In this document: piece after piece, positions 9,281-19,156 of the stretch | How the letters are laid out: each line of letters opens with the position of its first letter | How positions within the stretch are numbered: the first letter of the stretch is position 1 | Made by a program: the position numbers and the translations under genes | Assembly: GCA_021738045.1 (NCBI GenBank) | Contig: JAIPCU010000013.1 | Location: 1 to 35,032, forward strand | Source: Candidatus Methylopumilus sp. | GTDB taxonomy: Bacteria; Pseudomonadota; Gammaproteobacteria; Burkholderiales; Burkholderiaceae_B | Reading direction: 5' to 3' | Length of the DNA: 35,032 nt | Notes under the pieces: generated by a model | Databases searched by the model: none | Seen by the model: the letters and a program-made list of their open reading frames with translations, nothing else | Told to the model about the DNA's origin: nothing

Positions 9281-12200
9281 GAGGTACAAATTCAGGCGCA
9301 AGCCACCATCAGAATTGTCGATCGGTCCGAACCGCTAGAAGCTTCCTTTGGGCAGCAGCGGCTCTGGTTTTTGGATCGACTGGAAGGACCCTCGGCGACC
9401 TACAACATGCCTCTAGCCATTAGGCTGACAGGGCAAGTGGATCGAGTGACGTTGCAACGCGCTCTGGATCAAGTTGTGGCGCGCCATGAAGGGCTCAGAG
9501 CAAATTTCAAATTGAGCGACCAGCGACTCACTGTCGTCATTCGTCCGATCGCTCAGTGCGTCATTGAGCAAAGACAAGCCACGCAACTTGAGACTCTAGA
9601 AAAGGAAATTCACGAGCAGGTTGAGCGTGCTGCTCAATATTGCTTTGATCTGACAGACGAGTTGTTAATACGTGCAACGCTCGTCTCTCTCTCAGATGGC
9701 TCGACTCTGTTCACCGTAGTGATGCACCATATCGTTTCGGATGGTTGGTCACTGGGTATTTTTATCAATGAACTGACGGCCGGGTACTCGAACCAAGCCG
9801 CGATGCTGCCAGCTCTACCCATTCAGTATGCGGATTATGCCGCTTGGCAACGGCAACGCCTGCAAGGCCCGACACTTGAAGCCCTACTAGACTATTGGCG
9901 ACGGAAACTCGCCGACACCCCTGAATTATTGAATCTGCCTACTGATCGGCCTAGGCCTGCCGTCATGTCTTACCACGGCCAGAGCATCAAAATGGCTCTT
10001 TCAAGCCAGTTGGTTGAATCGCTGCATCGTCTGAGCAACGAGACCGGCAGTACACTTTTTATGACGATGCTCAGCGCCTTTGCGTTGCTGATGCAACGCC
10101 TGAGTGGGCAACACGACTTAGTGATTGGCACGACAGTCGCCAACCGTAGTCATGCCGATGTCGAGCCTCTAATCGGTTTGTTTATCAACACTTTGGCTTT
10201 GCGCCTTGATCTGACAGATGCACCCTCTGTTCGAACGCTACTAGAACGAGTTCGTCAAACCTGTTTAGATGCCTATGCCCACCAAGACATTCCGTTTGAG
10301 CAGCTAGTCGAAGCACTGAATCCGCCAAGAAGCTTGAGCTATGCCCCTCTTTTACAAGTGTCATTTGACGTTCAAAACACGCCGACCGGTCAATTGACAA
10401 TGCCAGGCCTCGAACTTGAAGAGGTCGAACTCAACGTACTGGCATCAAAATTTGATCTTAGCTTATCGATCCAAGAGAATGCTGAGCAAACGATTGCAGA
10501 GTGGACTTGGAACCCAGATCTTTTCGATCGAGACTCGATTGAACGAATGATGGGTCACTACCGCAGCTTGCTCAACAGTTTGACATGGGATATGTCGAGC
10601 TGCACGGCCGATCTTCCGCTTGAGATTTCGACAGAAATGTCAGCGATCCGAACGACCGAAGCGGCGTTTCAGCCCTACCCAGTTGCCACGACTTGGTTAG
10701 ATATTTTTGATCAGACAGTCAAGCAACACCCTGAAAAAATCGCAGTCAGCTTCGCACAGCACTCACTGACTTATCAAGAATTACACGAGCAGGTCGACGC
10801 GCTGAGCTTAGCACTGCGAGGCCTGGGTGTCGGCGCAGAAGTGTTAGTCGCCGTATATCTTGAGCGTTCGATTGACCTTGTGATCAGTTTGCTGGCGATT
10901 ATGCGGGCGGGGGCTGCTTACATCCCACTTGACCCTGGCTACCCGAGTGAACGCTTGGCGTGGGTCTTGGAAGACGCTCAACCTTTATTGATCATCACTC
11001 AGGCCAAACTTGCTACGACCTTGCCAGGCAGCGCCGCTCAAGTCATTTGTCTGGATCGCGATCAAGAGACGCTAGCTGTCGCGAGACTGCGCGGTCAGAC
11101 CCAATCGTCGCCCCAAATCTTTGAACTGAATTCGGCGTATGTGATCTTTACCTCCGGGTCATCCGGTCGTCCAAAAGGGGTCCAAGTCCATCACCAAGCA
11201 CTTTTGAATTTCTTGCTAGCCATGCAAGAGTCGCCTGGCTTGACCGCGCAAGATACCTTACTTGCCGTGACAACAATTTCCTTTGACATCGCGGGCCTTG
11301 AGATTTATCTGCCCTTGATGACCGGCGCTCACCTAGTCATCGCTCCGCGTGAAGCGGCTCTGAATGCTGAGCACTTACAGGCGCTCATCCAACAGCATGG
11401 CGTGAGCCACATGCAAGCCACGCCGACAACCTGGCGCCTGTTGCTCGATACGTCTTGGCGCGTACAACCGCCGTTTACCGTAATGTGCGGCGGTGAAGCT
11501 TTGCCGCTGGATCTATCAAAAAAATTACTGCAACAAGGTGTCACGCTTTGGAACCTATACGGCCCGACTGAAACGACCATTTGGTCGGCGAATCGCCTGA
11601 TCGAAAAGAATCAGGCCCAAGAGAACGAAGGTACCGAACCAGTCGGCGCGCCTATCCGTAACACACAGATGTACGTGCTGGATTCGCGTCAGAATCTTCA
11701 ACCCATCGGAGTTGCCGGCGAGCTGATGATTGGTGGCGATGGCTTAGCCAGGGGCTACTTAAATCGCCCCGATCTCACTGCCGATGCCTATCGGCCGGAT
11801 CAGTTCGCTACGCAGCCTGGCAGTCGCATCTATCGTACTGGCGATCTGGCCCGCAAACTCGCCAACGATACCTACGACTTCTTAGGGCGCATTGACTCAC
11901 AGGTCAAAATTCGCGGCTATCGTATTGAACTTGGTGAAATTGAAACAAATTTAAGGCAGATCGCCGGCGTGCGAGAGGCGGTTGTCATCGCACGCGAAGA
12001 CACCCCCGGCGATAAAAAATTGGTGGCCTATGTACTGGCCGCACAGAGCGGTTCGTTGCAAGACAATGATCTTCGTCAGGCTTTGCGCAAAAATTTGCCC
12101 GACTACATGGTTCCGGCACAGGTCGTCTTTCTAGAGAGCATTCCTCAGACGCCCAACGGGAAAATCAATCGTAAGGCCTTACCTGCTCCTTCAAAGCCTC

Positions 12201-15200
12201 GCGCCACAAACAACCGCGCGACACCCTCTACCAACAGTACTCTTGAGAATACCGTACTGCAAATTTGGCGTGACGTTCTGGGCCGCGAAGAGATCGCGCT
12301 CGACGAGAATTTCTTTGATCTGGGGGGCCACTCCCTGCTGCTCACGCGGGTCTACGAAAAGCTGAGCGAGCAGGTTGACGCATCGTTTACGTTGGTCACA
12401 CTGTTTCAGCATCCAACAGTGCGCACGTTGTCTAGCAAACTAGCAGAAGCCACCCAGTCAGCGCCTCGTATGCGTACGCTCGCGAGTCAGTCAACCCAAC
12501 CGTCACAAGAGATCGCCATCATCGGCATGAGTGGTCGCTACCCGGGCGCGGACACTCTGCCTGACTTTTGGGAAAATCTTGCGCAAGGCCGTGAAACCAT
12601 CAGGTTTTATTCAGCTGAAGAATTAATTGCAGCTGGTGTACCGGCCGGTGCCGCTCGCGCAACGAACTATGTACCTGCTCACGGCGCACTGAGCGATATC
12701 GAGTCTTTTGATGCTGCTTTTTTTGGCTACACGCCCGCAGAAGCCAAAATCATCGATCCACAGCAAAGACTCTTTTTACAAATCGCCTGGCATGCCCTTG
12801 AAGATGCAGGCTATGCAAAAACTAAAGCAGATGTCGCGATCGGCGTGTTCGCAGGCTGCGGACAAAACGATTACTTGATGAATCAAGTCATCCCTTACCT
12901 GGACACCCACGCTGACGCTTCAGACTACCAGGCGATTCTAGGCAATGAAAAAGATTTTATTGCGACGCGTGTGTCATACGCTCTCAATCTGACAGGCCCG
13001 AGCATCAATATTCAAACTGCCTGCTCAACTTCGCTTGTGGCGATTCATATGGCGTGTCGCAGCCTGATTGATGGCGAATGCGATATGGCGCTTGCTGGTG
13101 GTGTTGCACTGAAAGTGCCGCAAGCCAGTGGACATTTCTACCAGGAAGGCATGATCACATCGCCCGATGGTCATTGCCGAGCTTTTGATGCGCAGGCACA
13201 AGGCACCGTGTGGGGAAGCGGCGTTGGCGCGGTATTGCTCAAACCTTTGGCGCTTGCGCTTCAGGATCAAGACACGATCTACGCGGTCATCAAGGGTTCA
13301 GCCATTAATAATGACGGTGCCTTGAAAGTCGGTTTCACCGCTCCAAGCGTACAAGGGCAAGTGGATGTGATCCTCAAAGCTCAAGAACGGGCTGGAGTCA
13401 CCGCAGACTCTATTTCATACGTTGAAACGCATGGCACAGGAACTGCGCTGGGCGACTTAATTGAAGTCGCCGCGCTGAAAGAGGCCTTCGGAACACAATC
13501 TACACAAACACAGTTTTGCGCCCTCGGCGCTGTCAAAACTAACATCGGACACTTAAATAGTGCCGCTGGTATCGCAGGACTGAGTAAAGTCGCACTGGCG
13601 TTAAGGTATAAAAAAATTCCGCCAACCGTGCACTTTGATACGCCAAACGCAAAACTCGGGCTAGAACTCAGCCCATTCTTCGTTAGCCACACGTTAGGAG
13701 AATGGTCGGCAGGCAGCAAGCCTTTGCGCGCAGGTCTTAGCTCGTTTGGAATTGGTGGCACCAACGCGCATGCGATTCTTGAACAAGCCCCCCCGCTTGT
13801 TCAGCCTGCAACGAACAACACCTCCCAACTGCTGGTCCTCTCAGCGCGAACAAAGCCCGCCCTAGAAGACCTGCAGCAGGCCGTCGCACAGCATTTACAA
13901 ACGCATGTTGACCTCGCCCTTGAGGACGTTGCCTGGACGCTGGCTGCGGGTCGTAAGAGCTTTCAATACCGTGTCGCCTTTACCTGTACGTCACGGGTCG
14001 ATGCGATAGAACGCCTCATTCACAATCAACACAGTGCGACTGGTCAGCTTGCCTTAGCCAAAACTGGGCAACCACGTGTCATCTTTATGTTTCCGGGGCA
14101 AGGCAGTCAATACCTGGACATGGCCTCAAATCTTTATCAACACGAGGCTATCTTTCGCCAACATCTTGACGCCTGCGCCATTCTTTTAGAACCTTTGCTC
14201 GGGCTCGATATTCGGCAGGTGCTATACGGTGTGTCTCAACACGACGATCCGACTCGTTCGCGTATTGACGAGACTTGGCTCACACAACCCATTTTGTTCG
14301 CCGTGGAGTATGCACTGGCACAACTTTGGATATCAACTGGCGTGACACCAAACGCCATGATTGGACACAGTCTTGGCGAATACGTGGCTGCCTGTTTGGC
14401 CGGCGTCTTTGAGCTGCCCGCAGCCTTAACGCTCGTCGCAGAGCGTGGGCGTTTGATTTGGGCACTGCCTCGAGGCGCCATGCTCGCCGTACCACTAACA
14501 GAGCTACAGGCGCGTCTTTTATTAAACAAAGATTTATCACTCGCTGCGGTCAATGGGTCAGAGGCGTGCGTCATTTCAGGCACAATCGCTGCGATTGAAG
14601 ATCTTGAAAAAACGCTTCACCAAAAAGGAATTGAGGGCCGGCGTCTGCAAACTTCACACGCCTTTCATTCGGCGATGCTCGATGCTGCGCTGCCAGCTTT
14701 TGCGCAAACCGTTCGGGCTTGTGTACGTGCACTTCCCACTATTCCCTTCATATCAAATGTCACTGGGACGTGGATCACCGCGGAACAAGCCGTTGACGCA
14801 GAGTACTGGAGTCGACACCTACGCGAGGCCGTGCTCTTTGAAGCTGGACTTCAAACTGCTTTAGCAGACAACGATGCACTATTAATTGAAGTGGGGCCCG
14901 GCGCCACTCTGTCATCGTTTGTTCGCAGGCATCCTAAGGGCAAAGACACTCGGGCAGTCATCCCCTCCTTACCCAAACCTTCGGTTGATCGCCAGACACC
15001 GACTGATGCTTCGACAGCTGCGCGTCTGTGGTTAGACACTCTTGCCAAAACTTGGTGTGCAGGTTTCGAAATCGACTGGGCCTTAAGCTGGCCAAGTGAT
15101 CGACGCGCGAGGGTACCGTTACCTCTTTACCCATTTGAAAAAACTCGGCACTGGCTCGACGCCGAAGCCAGCAAGCCACTGCATATGGCAACCCAACTTC

Positions 15201-17875
15201 AAGAGAAACGACCGCTTGATGAATGGTTTTATATCCCTGAATGGCAACCCACACTATTGCCTCACAGTGCGCACGTTACCAACGACCATGCAACGCCCGC
15301 GTCTTGGCTCATCTTTTCTGATCAATCTGTTTTATGTCAGACCTTAACCGCACAGCTCATTCGCGACGGACATGAGGTCATTTGCATTTGGAAGGGCGAA
15401 GAATTTCAAGCCACACAGCCTAAACACTTCACCATCAACCCTAACCGTCACGCAGACTACGCACGACTCTGCGAGACCCTGAAGACTTTGACGTTGGCAC
15501 AAGTCTTACATTGTTGGAGCTTAAGCGATGCTGTGCCAGAAGACGACTTTTCACTCTATCGAGATGGATTCTCAAGCCTAACGAATCTTGCCACGGCCAT
15601 CTCGACGACTTGGGCGACGACAACGCGTCTCACAGTGCTCAGCCAACCTCTGAATGATATTTCAGGCCGTGACTGTGTCGCACCTCTGCGCACCAGTCTT
15701 CGGGGTGCAGCGCTTGCTGCAGCACAAGAATTTTCAAATATTGAGATTCAATGTATTGACATCGATCTGACAGAAACCGACGCTGTCAGTACAACGATCT
15801 TACAAGCACTACGGGCCGAATTGAATGTCAAAGCCACGGATCCCTTTGTTAGCTACCGAGGGCAGCGTCGTTACGTAGAAGGTTTCAGACGCGTAGTGTT
15901 GGCCGATGCTGGGCTTGACTCAACGCTGCGAATTCGCGCACAAGGCACTTATTTGCTGACAGGCGGCTTAGGGCGCATGGGTCTCGCAATCGCTGGACGA
16001 CTGGCAACACATGCCCAGCTGAACCTTGTCTTACTCGGGCGCACCAGTATGCCCGCACGAGCCAACTGGGACGCCACGCTAAACGATGCAAAGACGACTG
16101 CGACTCTTAAAAACAAAATTCAAGCCATTCAGGCTATCGAAGCGCTTGGCTCAACCGTGTTGCTCTTAAATGCTGACGTTGCAGACCACGCGTCAATGCG
16201 CGAGGCGCTCAAGCAGATCGACCTTCACTTCGGTAGTCTGCATGGGGTTATTCATGCCGCCGGGGATCCTTCGGCGTTAGGCTTTCTAACTGACACCATC
16301 GCGCAGCAAGATCAGAGCCATATGCTGAGTAAAATTCAAGGAACCCGCGTCTTACACTCACTCGTTAGCGAGCGAGAGTTAGATTTTTGCTTGCTAATGT
16401 CTTCAACCTCGGCATTGCTTGGCGGGCTGGGCTATGCTGCCTATAGCGCTGCAAATAATTTTTTGGATGCCTTTGCTGACCAGGCAAATCGGTCAAGCGC
16501 GTATCCCTGGCTCTCAGTGAACTGGGATGCCTGGCACTATGTAGGGGCTGATCCAGTGGCCACCTCAGAAGCCGCTTTTTGGATGAGTCAAGCTGAAGCG
16601 CTTGAAGCATTTGATCGAGTCCTCGCCGCGTTGCCCCGTGGTCGCTTGATCGTGGCCAGCGCTGATCTTGAAACGCGCTACAAAAAATGGGTTCAACCCC
16701 AACCAATGACTATCAGCGCACCACAAGAGAGTCAACAAGCGCGTCCTGAGCTCGGCTCGGACTTCGCCGCGGCCACAACGTCAATTGAACAGGCGCTGTG
16801 TGACATTTGGTGTGAACTTCTCGGCTATCAAACAATCGGTATTCATGACGATTTTTTCGAACTTGGCGGCGATTCAATGTTGGGTATTCGCCTTATCGGC
16901 TCGGTCGTTCAACGCCTCGGCCATCGGCTACCGCTGACTGTTTTTCTTGAACATCCCACGATTCACAAAATGGCACTCGCTGTTGAACGCAAAGTTCAAG
17001 GTGAATCCTTCAATCCTCTCGTCATGTTGCAAGCCAAGGGCTTTGAACCTCCATTCTTTTGTGTGCCAGGAACCGGTGGCAGTGTGCTGTACTTCAACGA
17101 ACTGGCGAAGTGTCTAGGTGACATGAACCGCCCCTTTTATGGTTTGCAAGCATTGGGGCTTGACGGACTTGCGCGCCCACTTGCGCGCATTGAGGATATC
17201 GCTGCGCTTAATATTCAAGCGATACAACGCGTTCAACCGCAGGGCCCCTACTTTTTGGGCGGACACTCTTTTGGTAGCTGGGTCGCGCTCGAGATGGCTA
17301 AACAATTACAAGCGAACGGACAACAGGTTGCCCAGGTCGTGGTGCTTGATACCGGCATCCCGTCGTCACGCGACTTAACCCGAGTTGGTGGGTGGGACGA
17401 TAGCCGTTGGTTGATCACCGTCGCCGAAACGCTAGGTCATATGTTTGGCTGCGCACTGAACTTGTCTCTTGAAAGTCTGCAAAAGCTTGACTGGAATCAG
17501 CAGGTCGGCGAGCTCGCTCAGCAACTGGTCGAACATCAAATTATTGCTGCAACCGAAGATCACGCTCTCGTTCGCGGAATTGTCGAAGTCTTTAAAACAC
17601 AAGCAACGATTCACTACGATCCACCGCCTAGCCCAACAGTCCCGATTATCCTCCTGCGGGCCCAACAGGCAACGGCTGAGTTTCTTGAAGGCATGCCGGA
17701 ACACTTGCTCAACGATCCTGCCTGGGGCTGGAATCAATACAGCTGTCAACCTGTTTCGGTGGTCTTTGTGCCGGGCGATCACCTCACAATGATGACGCGA
17801 CCAAATGTCACGACGCTCGCGCATTGCTTAAACCAAACGTTAACCGAAGGTGTCACCCTAGGACTGCCGTCGTGA
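9113..17875 (+). CDS. Hybrid NRPS-PKS: TubC-type docking domain-C-A4-T-KS-AT-KR-T-TE
   Basis: N-terminus MSQIEMLLARLRELNIKIWLDADQLGVRAPKGVLTKELATELKDNKTQILEYLK; HHIVSDGWS (C); FDIAGLEIYLPL/YGPTETTIW (A); LGGHS (T); TACSTS, HGTGT, NIGHL (KS); GHSLGEYVAA and HAFH (AT); TGGLGRMG, SSTS..AAYSAANNF (KR); LGGDSML (T); GGHSFGSW and GDHLTMM (TE). Confidence 0.97.
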   Translation: MSQIEMLLARLRELNIKIWLDADQLGVRAPKGVLTKELATELKDNKTQILEYLKQAEVQIQAQATIRIVDRSEPLEASFGQQRLWFLDRLEGPSATYNMPLAIRLTGQVDRVTLQRALDQVVARHEGLRANFKLSDQRLTVVIRPIAQCVIEQRQATQLETLEKEIHEQVERAAQYCFDLTDELLIRATLVSLSDGSTLFTVVMHHIVSDGWSLGIFINELTAGYSNQAAMLPALPIQYADYAAWQRQRLQGPTLEALLDYWRRKLADTPELLNLPTDRPRPAVMSYHGQSIKMALSSQLVESLHRLSNETGSTLFMTMLSAFALLMQRLSGQHDLVIGTTVANRSHADVEPLIGLFINTLALRLDLTDAPSVRTLLERVRQTCLDAYAHQDIPFEQLVEALNPPRSLSYAPLLQVSFDVQNTPTGQLTMPGLELEEVELNVLASKFDLSLSIQENAEQTIAEWTWNPDLFDRDSIERMMGHYRSLLNSLTWDMSSCTADLPLEISTEMSAIRTTEAAFQPYPVATTWLDIFDQTVKQHPEKIAVSFAQHSLTYQELHEQVDALSLALRGLGVGAEVLVAVYLERSIDLVISLLAIMRAGAAYIPLDPGYPSERLAWVLEDAQPLLIITQAKLATTLPGSAAQVICLDRDQETLAVARLRGQTQSSPQIFELNSAYVIFTSGSSGRPKGVQVHHQALLNFLLAMQESPGLTAQDTLLAVTTISFDIAGLEIYLPLMTGAHLVIAPREAALNAEHLQALIQQHGVSHMQATPTTWRLLLDTSWRVQPPFTVMCGGEALPLDLSKKLLQQGVTLWNLYGPTETTIWSANRLIEKNQAQENEGTEPVGAPIRNTQMYVLDSRQNLQPIGVAGELMIGGDGLARGYLNRPDLTADAYRPDQFATQPGSRIYRTGDLARKLANDTYDFLGRIDSQVKIRGYRIELGEIETNLRQIAGVREAVVIAREDTPGDKKLVAYVLAAQSGSLQDNDLRQALRKNLPDYMVPAQVVFLESIPQTPNGKINRKALPAPSKPRATNNRATPSTNSTLENTVLQIWRDVLGREEIALDENFFDLGGHSLLLTRVYEKLSEQVDASFTLVTLFQHPTVRTLSSKLAEATQSAPRMRTLASQSTQPSQEIAIIGMSGRYPGADTLPDFWENLAQGRETIRFYSAEELIAAGVPAGAARATNYVPAHGALSDIESFDAAFFGYTPAEAKIIDPQQRLFLQIAWHALEDAGYAKTKADVAIGVFAGCGQNDYLMNQVIPYLDTHADASDYQAILGNEKDFIATRVSYALNLTGPSINIQTACSTSLVAIHMACRSLIDGECDMALAGGVALKVPQASGHFYQEGMITSPDGHCRAFDAQAQGTVWGSGVGAVLLKPLALALQDQDTIYAVIKGSAINNDGALKVGFTAPSVQGQVDVILKAQERAGVTADSISYVETHGTGTALGDLIEVAALKEAFGTQSTQTQFCALGAVKTNIGHLNSAAGIAGLSKVALALRYKKIPPTVHFDTPNAKLGLELSPFFVSHTLGEWSAGSKPLRAGLSSFGIGGTNAHAILEQAPPLVQPATNNTSQLLVLSARTKPALEDLQQAVAQHLQTHVDLALEDVAWTLAAGRKSFQYRVAFTCTSRVDAIERLIHNQHSATGQLALAKTGQPRVIFMFPGQGSQYLDMASNLYQHEAIFRQHLDACAILLEPLLGLDIRQVLYGVSQHDDPTRSRIDETWLTQPILFAVEYALAQLWISTGVTPNAMIGHSLGEYVAACLAGVFELPAALTLVAERGRLIWALPRGAMLAVPLTELQARLLLNKDLSLAAVNGSEACVISGTIAAIEDLEKTLHQKGIEGRRLQTSHAFHSAMLDAALPAFAQTVRACVRALPTIPFISNVTGTWITAEQAVDAEYWSRHLREAVLFEAGLQTALADNDALLIEVGPGATLSSFVRRHPKGKDTRAVIPSLPKPSVDRQTPTDASTAARLWLDTLAKTWCAGFEIDWALSWPSDRRARVPLPLYPFEKTRHWLDAEASKPLHMATQLQEKRPLDEWFYIPEWQPTLLPHSAHVTNDHATPASWLIFSDQSVLCQTLTAQLIRDGHEVICIWKGEEFQATQPKHFTINPNRHADYARLCETLKTLTLAQVLHCWSLSDAVPEDDFSLYRDGFSSLTNLATAISTTWATTTRLTVLSQPLNDISGRDCVAPLRTSLRGAALAAAQEFSNIEIQCIDIDLTETDAVSTTILQALRAELNVKATDPFVSYRGQRRYVEGFRRVVLADAGLDSTLRIRAQGTYLLTGGLGRMGLAIAGRLATHAQLNLVLLGRTSMPARANWDATLNDAKTTATLKNKIQAIQAIEALGSTVLLLNADVADHASMREALKQIDLHFGSLHGVIHAAGDPSALGFLTDTIAQQDQSHMLSKIQGTRVLHSLVSERELDFCLLMSSTSALLGGLGYAAYSAANNFLDAFADQANRSSAYPWLSVNWDAWHYVGADPVATSEAAFWMSQAEALEAFDRVLAALPRGRLIVASADLETRYKKWVQPQPMTISAPQESQQARPELGSDFAAATTSIEQALCDIWCELLGYQTIGIHDDFFELGGDSMLGIRLIGSVVQRLGHRLPLTVFLEHPTIHKMALAVERKVQGESFNPLVMLQAKGFEPPFFCVPGTGGSVLYFNELAKCLGDMNRPFYGLQALGLDGLARPLARIEDIAALNIQAIQRVQPQGPYFLGGHSFGSWVALEMAKQLQANGQQVAQVVVLDTGIPSSRDLTRVGGWDDSRWLITVAETLGHMFGCALNLSLESLQKLDWNQQVGELAQQLVEHQIIAATEDHALVRGIVEVFKTQATIHYDPPPSPTVPIILLRAQQATAEFLEGMPEHLLNDPAWGWNQYSCQPVSVVFVPGDHLTMMTRPNVTTLAHCLNQTLTEGVTLGLPS
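12511..16990 (+). other. Type I PKS module KS-AT-KR-T embedded in the NRPS-PKS (approximate boundaries)
   Basis: KS from EIAIIGMSGRYPGAD, malonyl-type AT (GHSLGEY, HAFH), KR Rossmann TGGLGRMG, terminal carrier LGGDSMLGIRL; no DH or ER motif seen between AT and KR. Confidence 0.9.
17030..17872 (+). other. C-terminal type I thioesterase (TE) domain
   Basis: PFFCVPGTGGSVLYF, GGHSFGSW (nucleophile Ser), VVLDTG, GDHLTMM (His). Confidence 0.92.
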
Positions 17876-17946
17876 CGAATTGCCAGTTATTTCACATTAA
17901 TCATCTGTAAACTTCGTACAACTGACCAAACGCTAAAAGGATCATC

Positions 17947-19125
17947 ATGTTAAATCTGAAAGATTTTCACGGCCGCATCATCGATTTAGATACACACATC
18001 CAACCGTCACCCGGCAACTATGAAATCGCTGGCGGTGAAGTCGGGCGTAATTTTGCCAAACAATTTGATGACCTGATCAAGACCTTACCGAAAGACGAAG
18101 CCGATAAAATTATCGCTCGCTCGGGTAAAGAAGCCACCGAATACAACGACCAGACTGTTTGGCGCACGAAAGGATCCGCTGCACCAGGCGCTTTTGATGC
18201 CGACAACCGTCTGAAGACGCTTGATTACATGGGTGTACGCCGAAGCTTTATGTTCTCTGACCCAGGCATTCAAACCGCTGCGTTTGCTGATAACGCACTG
18301 GGTATTGCCACCATGCGGCACTGGAATGATTTCATTGTCAACATGGGGAAAAAAGATCCAAATCGTTTGCGTGCCGTCGCCTTAATCAATACCCATAATA
18401 TCGATGTCGCGGCACAAGAGGTCGAGCGCGTACTGAAAGCTGGGGGCCGCGCCTTTGTCATCGCCTGTTCAGTTGCTCCGGGTAATGCGTCACCCGCACA
18501 GCCCGCCATGGATAAAATCTGGGGCATGATCCAAGAGGCTAACGCCACAATCATGCTGCATCTAGGCGGCGGTCGGTCAGTCGGAGATGAATTTGACTTC
18601 ATCAAAAATCCGAACTGGGATAAAGGAATTGTGCACCTTGGCCAACAAGCACACGATGTGACCGCCGAAGGGGATCAGATGAATACCTTTACCTTCTCGG
18701 CCATGTTTTACGCCCCACAAAACTTTATTTCAACACTCATTCTTGGTGGCGTGTTTGAACGGTTTCCTAATCTTCGTTTTGGCGCCATTGAGCTTGGTGC
18801 GATTTGGCTTGGCCCAATGGCCGCTCATCTCGATAATGTTGTCAAGGTATTCAGAAAGCGCATGACAGGCGTGCTGTCTCTCAAGCCCTCAGAGTATGTC
18901 CGTCGAAACATCCGAATCACACCTTACTGGTTCGAAAACGTTGCAGACTATATTGATCACTACAACATGCCTGAGTGCTATTGCTACAGTAGCGACTTTC
19001 CTCACCCCGAAGGCGGCGTTCGGCCCATGCAAGAATTTGAAGAGCGTATCGGCCGACTCGGACAAAAAAGCGCTGAAGCGTTTTACGTCACGAATGCAGA
19101 ATGGGTCTTACCCGAACTGAACTGA
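17947..19125 (+). CDS. Amidohydrolase family 2 (ACMSD-like TIM-barrel metal-dependent hydrolase)
   Basis: GRIIDLDTHIQPS (D-x-H near the N-terminus), GGVFERFPNLRFGAIELGA, CYCYSSDFPHPEGG; SD-like AAAAGGA upstream of the ATG. Confidence 0.85.
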   Translation: MLNLKDFHGRIIDLDTHIQPSPGNYEIAGGEVGRNFAKQFDDLIKTLPKDEADKIIARSGKEATEYNDQTVWRTKGSAAPGAFDADNRLKTLDYMGVRRSFMFSDPGIQTAAFADNALGIATMRHWNDFIVNMGKKDPNRLRAVALINTHNIDVAAQEVERVLKAGGRAFVIACSVAPGNASPAQPAMDKIWGMIQEANATIMLHLGGGRSVGDEFDFIKNPNWDKGIVHLGQQAHDVTAEGDQMNTFTFSAMFYAPQNFISTLILGGVFERFPNLRFGAIELGAIWLGPMAAHLDNVVKVFRKRMTGVLSLKPSEYVRRNIRITPYWFENVADYIDHYNMPECYCYSSDFPHPEGGVRPMQEFEERIGRLGQKSAEAFYVTNAEWVLPELN

Positions 19126-19156
19126 CAACTTCGCTCAATATACCCTCACACTTCGA

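Noticed and set aside
13381-13764. 127-aa minus-strand ORF opposite the KS domain
   Set aside because: Shadow ORF opposite strongly conserved KS motifs (HGTGT, NIGHL); no RBS or domain support.
39-17824. Many 60-130 aa ORFs antisense to or out of frame with the megasynthase genes
   Set aside because: They lie inside clear NRPS/PKS coding frames, show no recognisable domains, and are expected by chance in long coding DNA.
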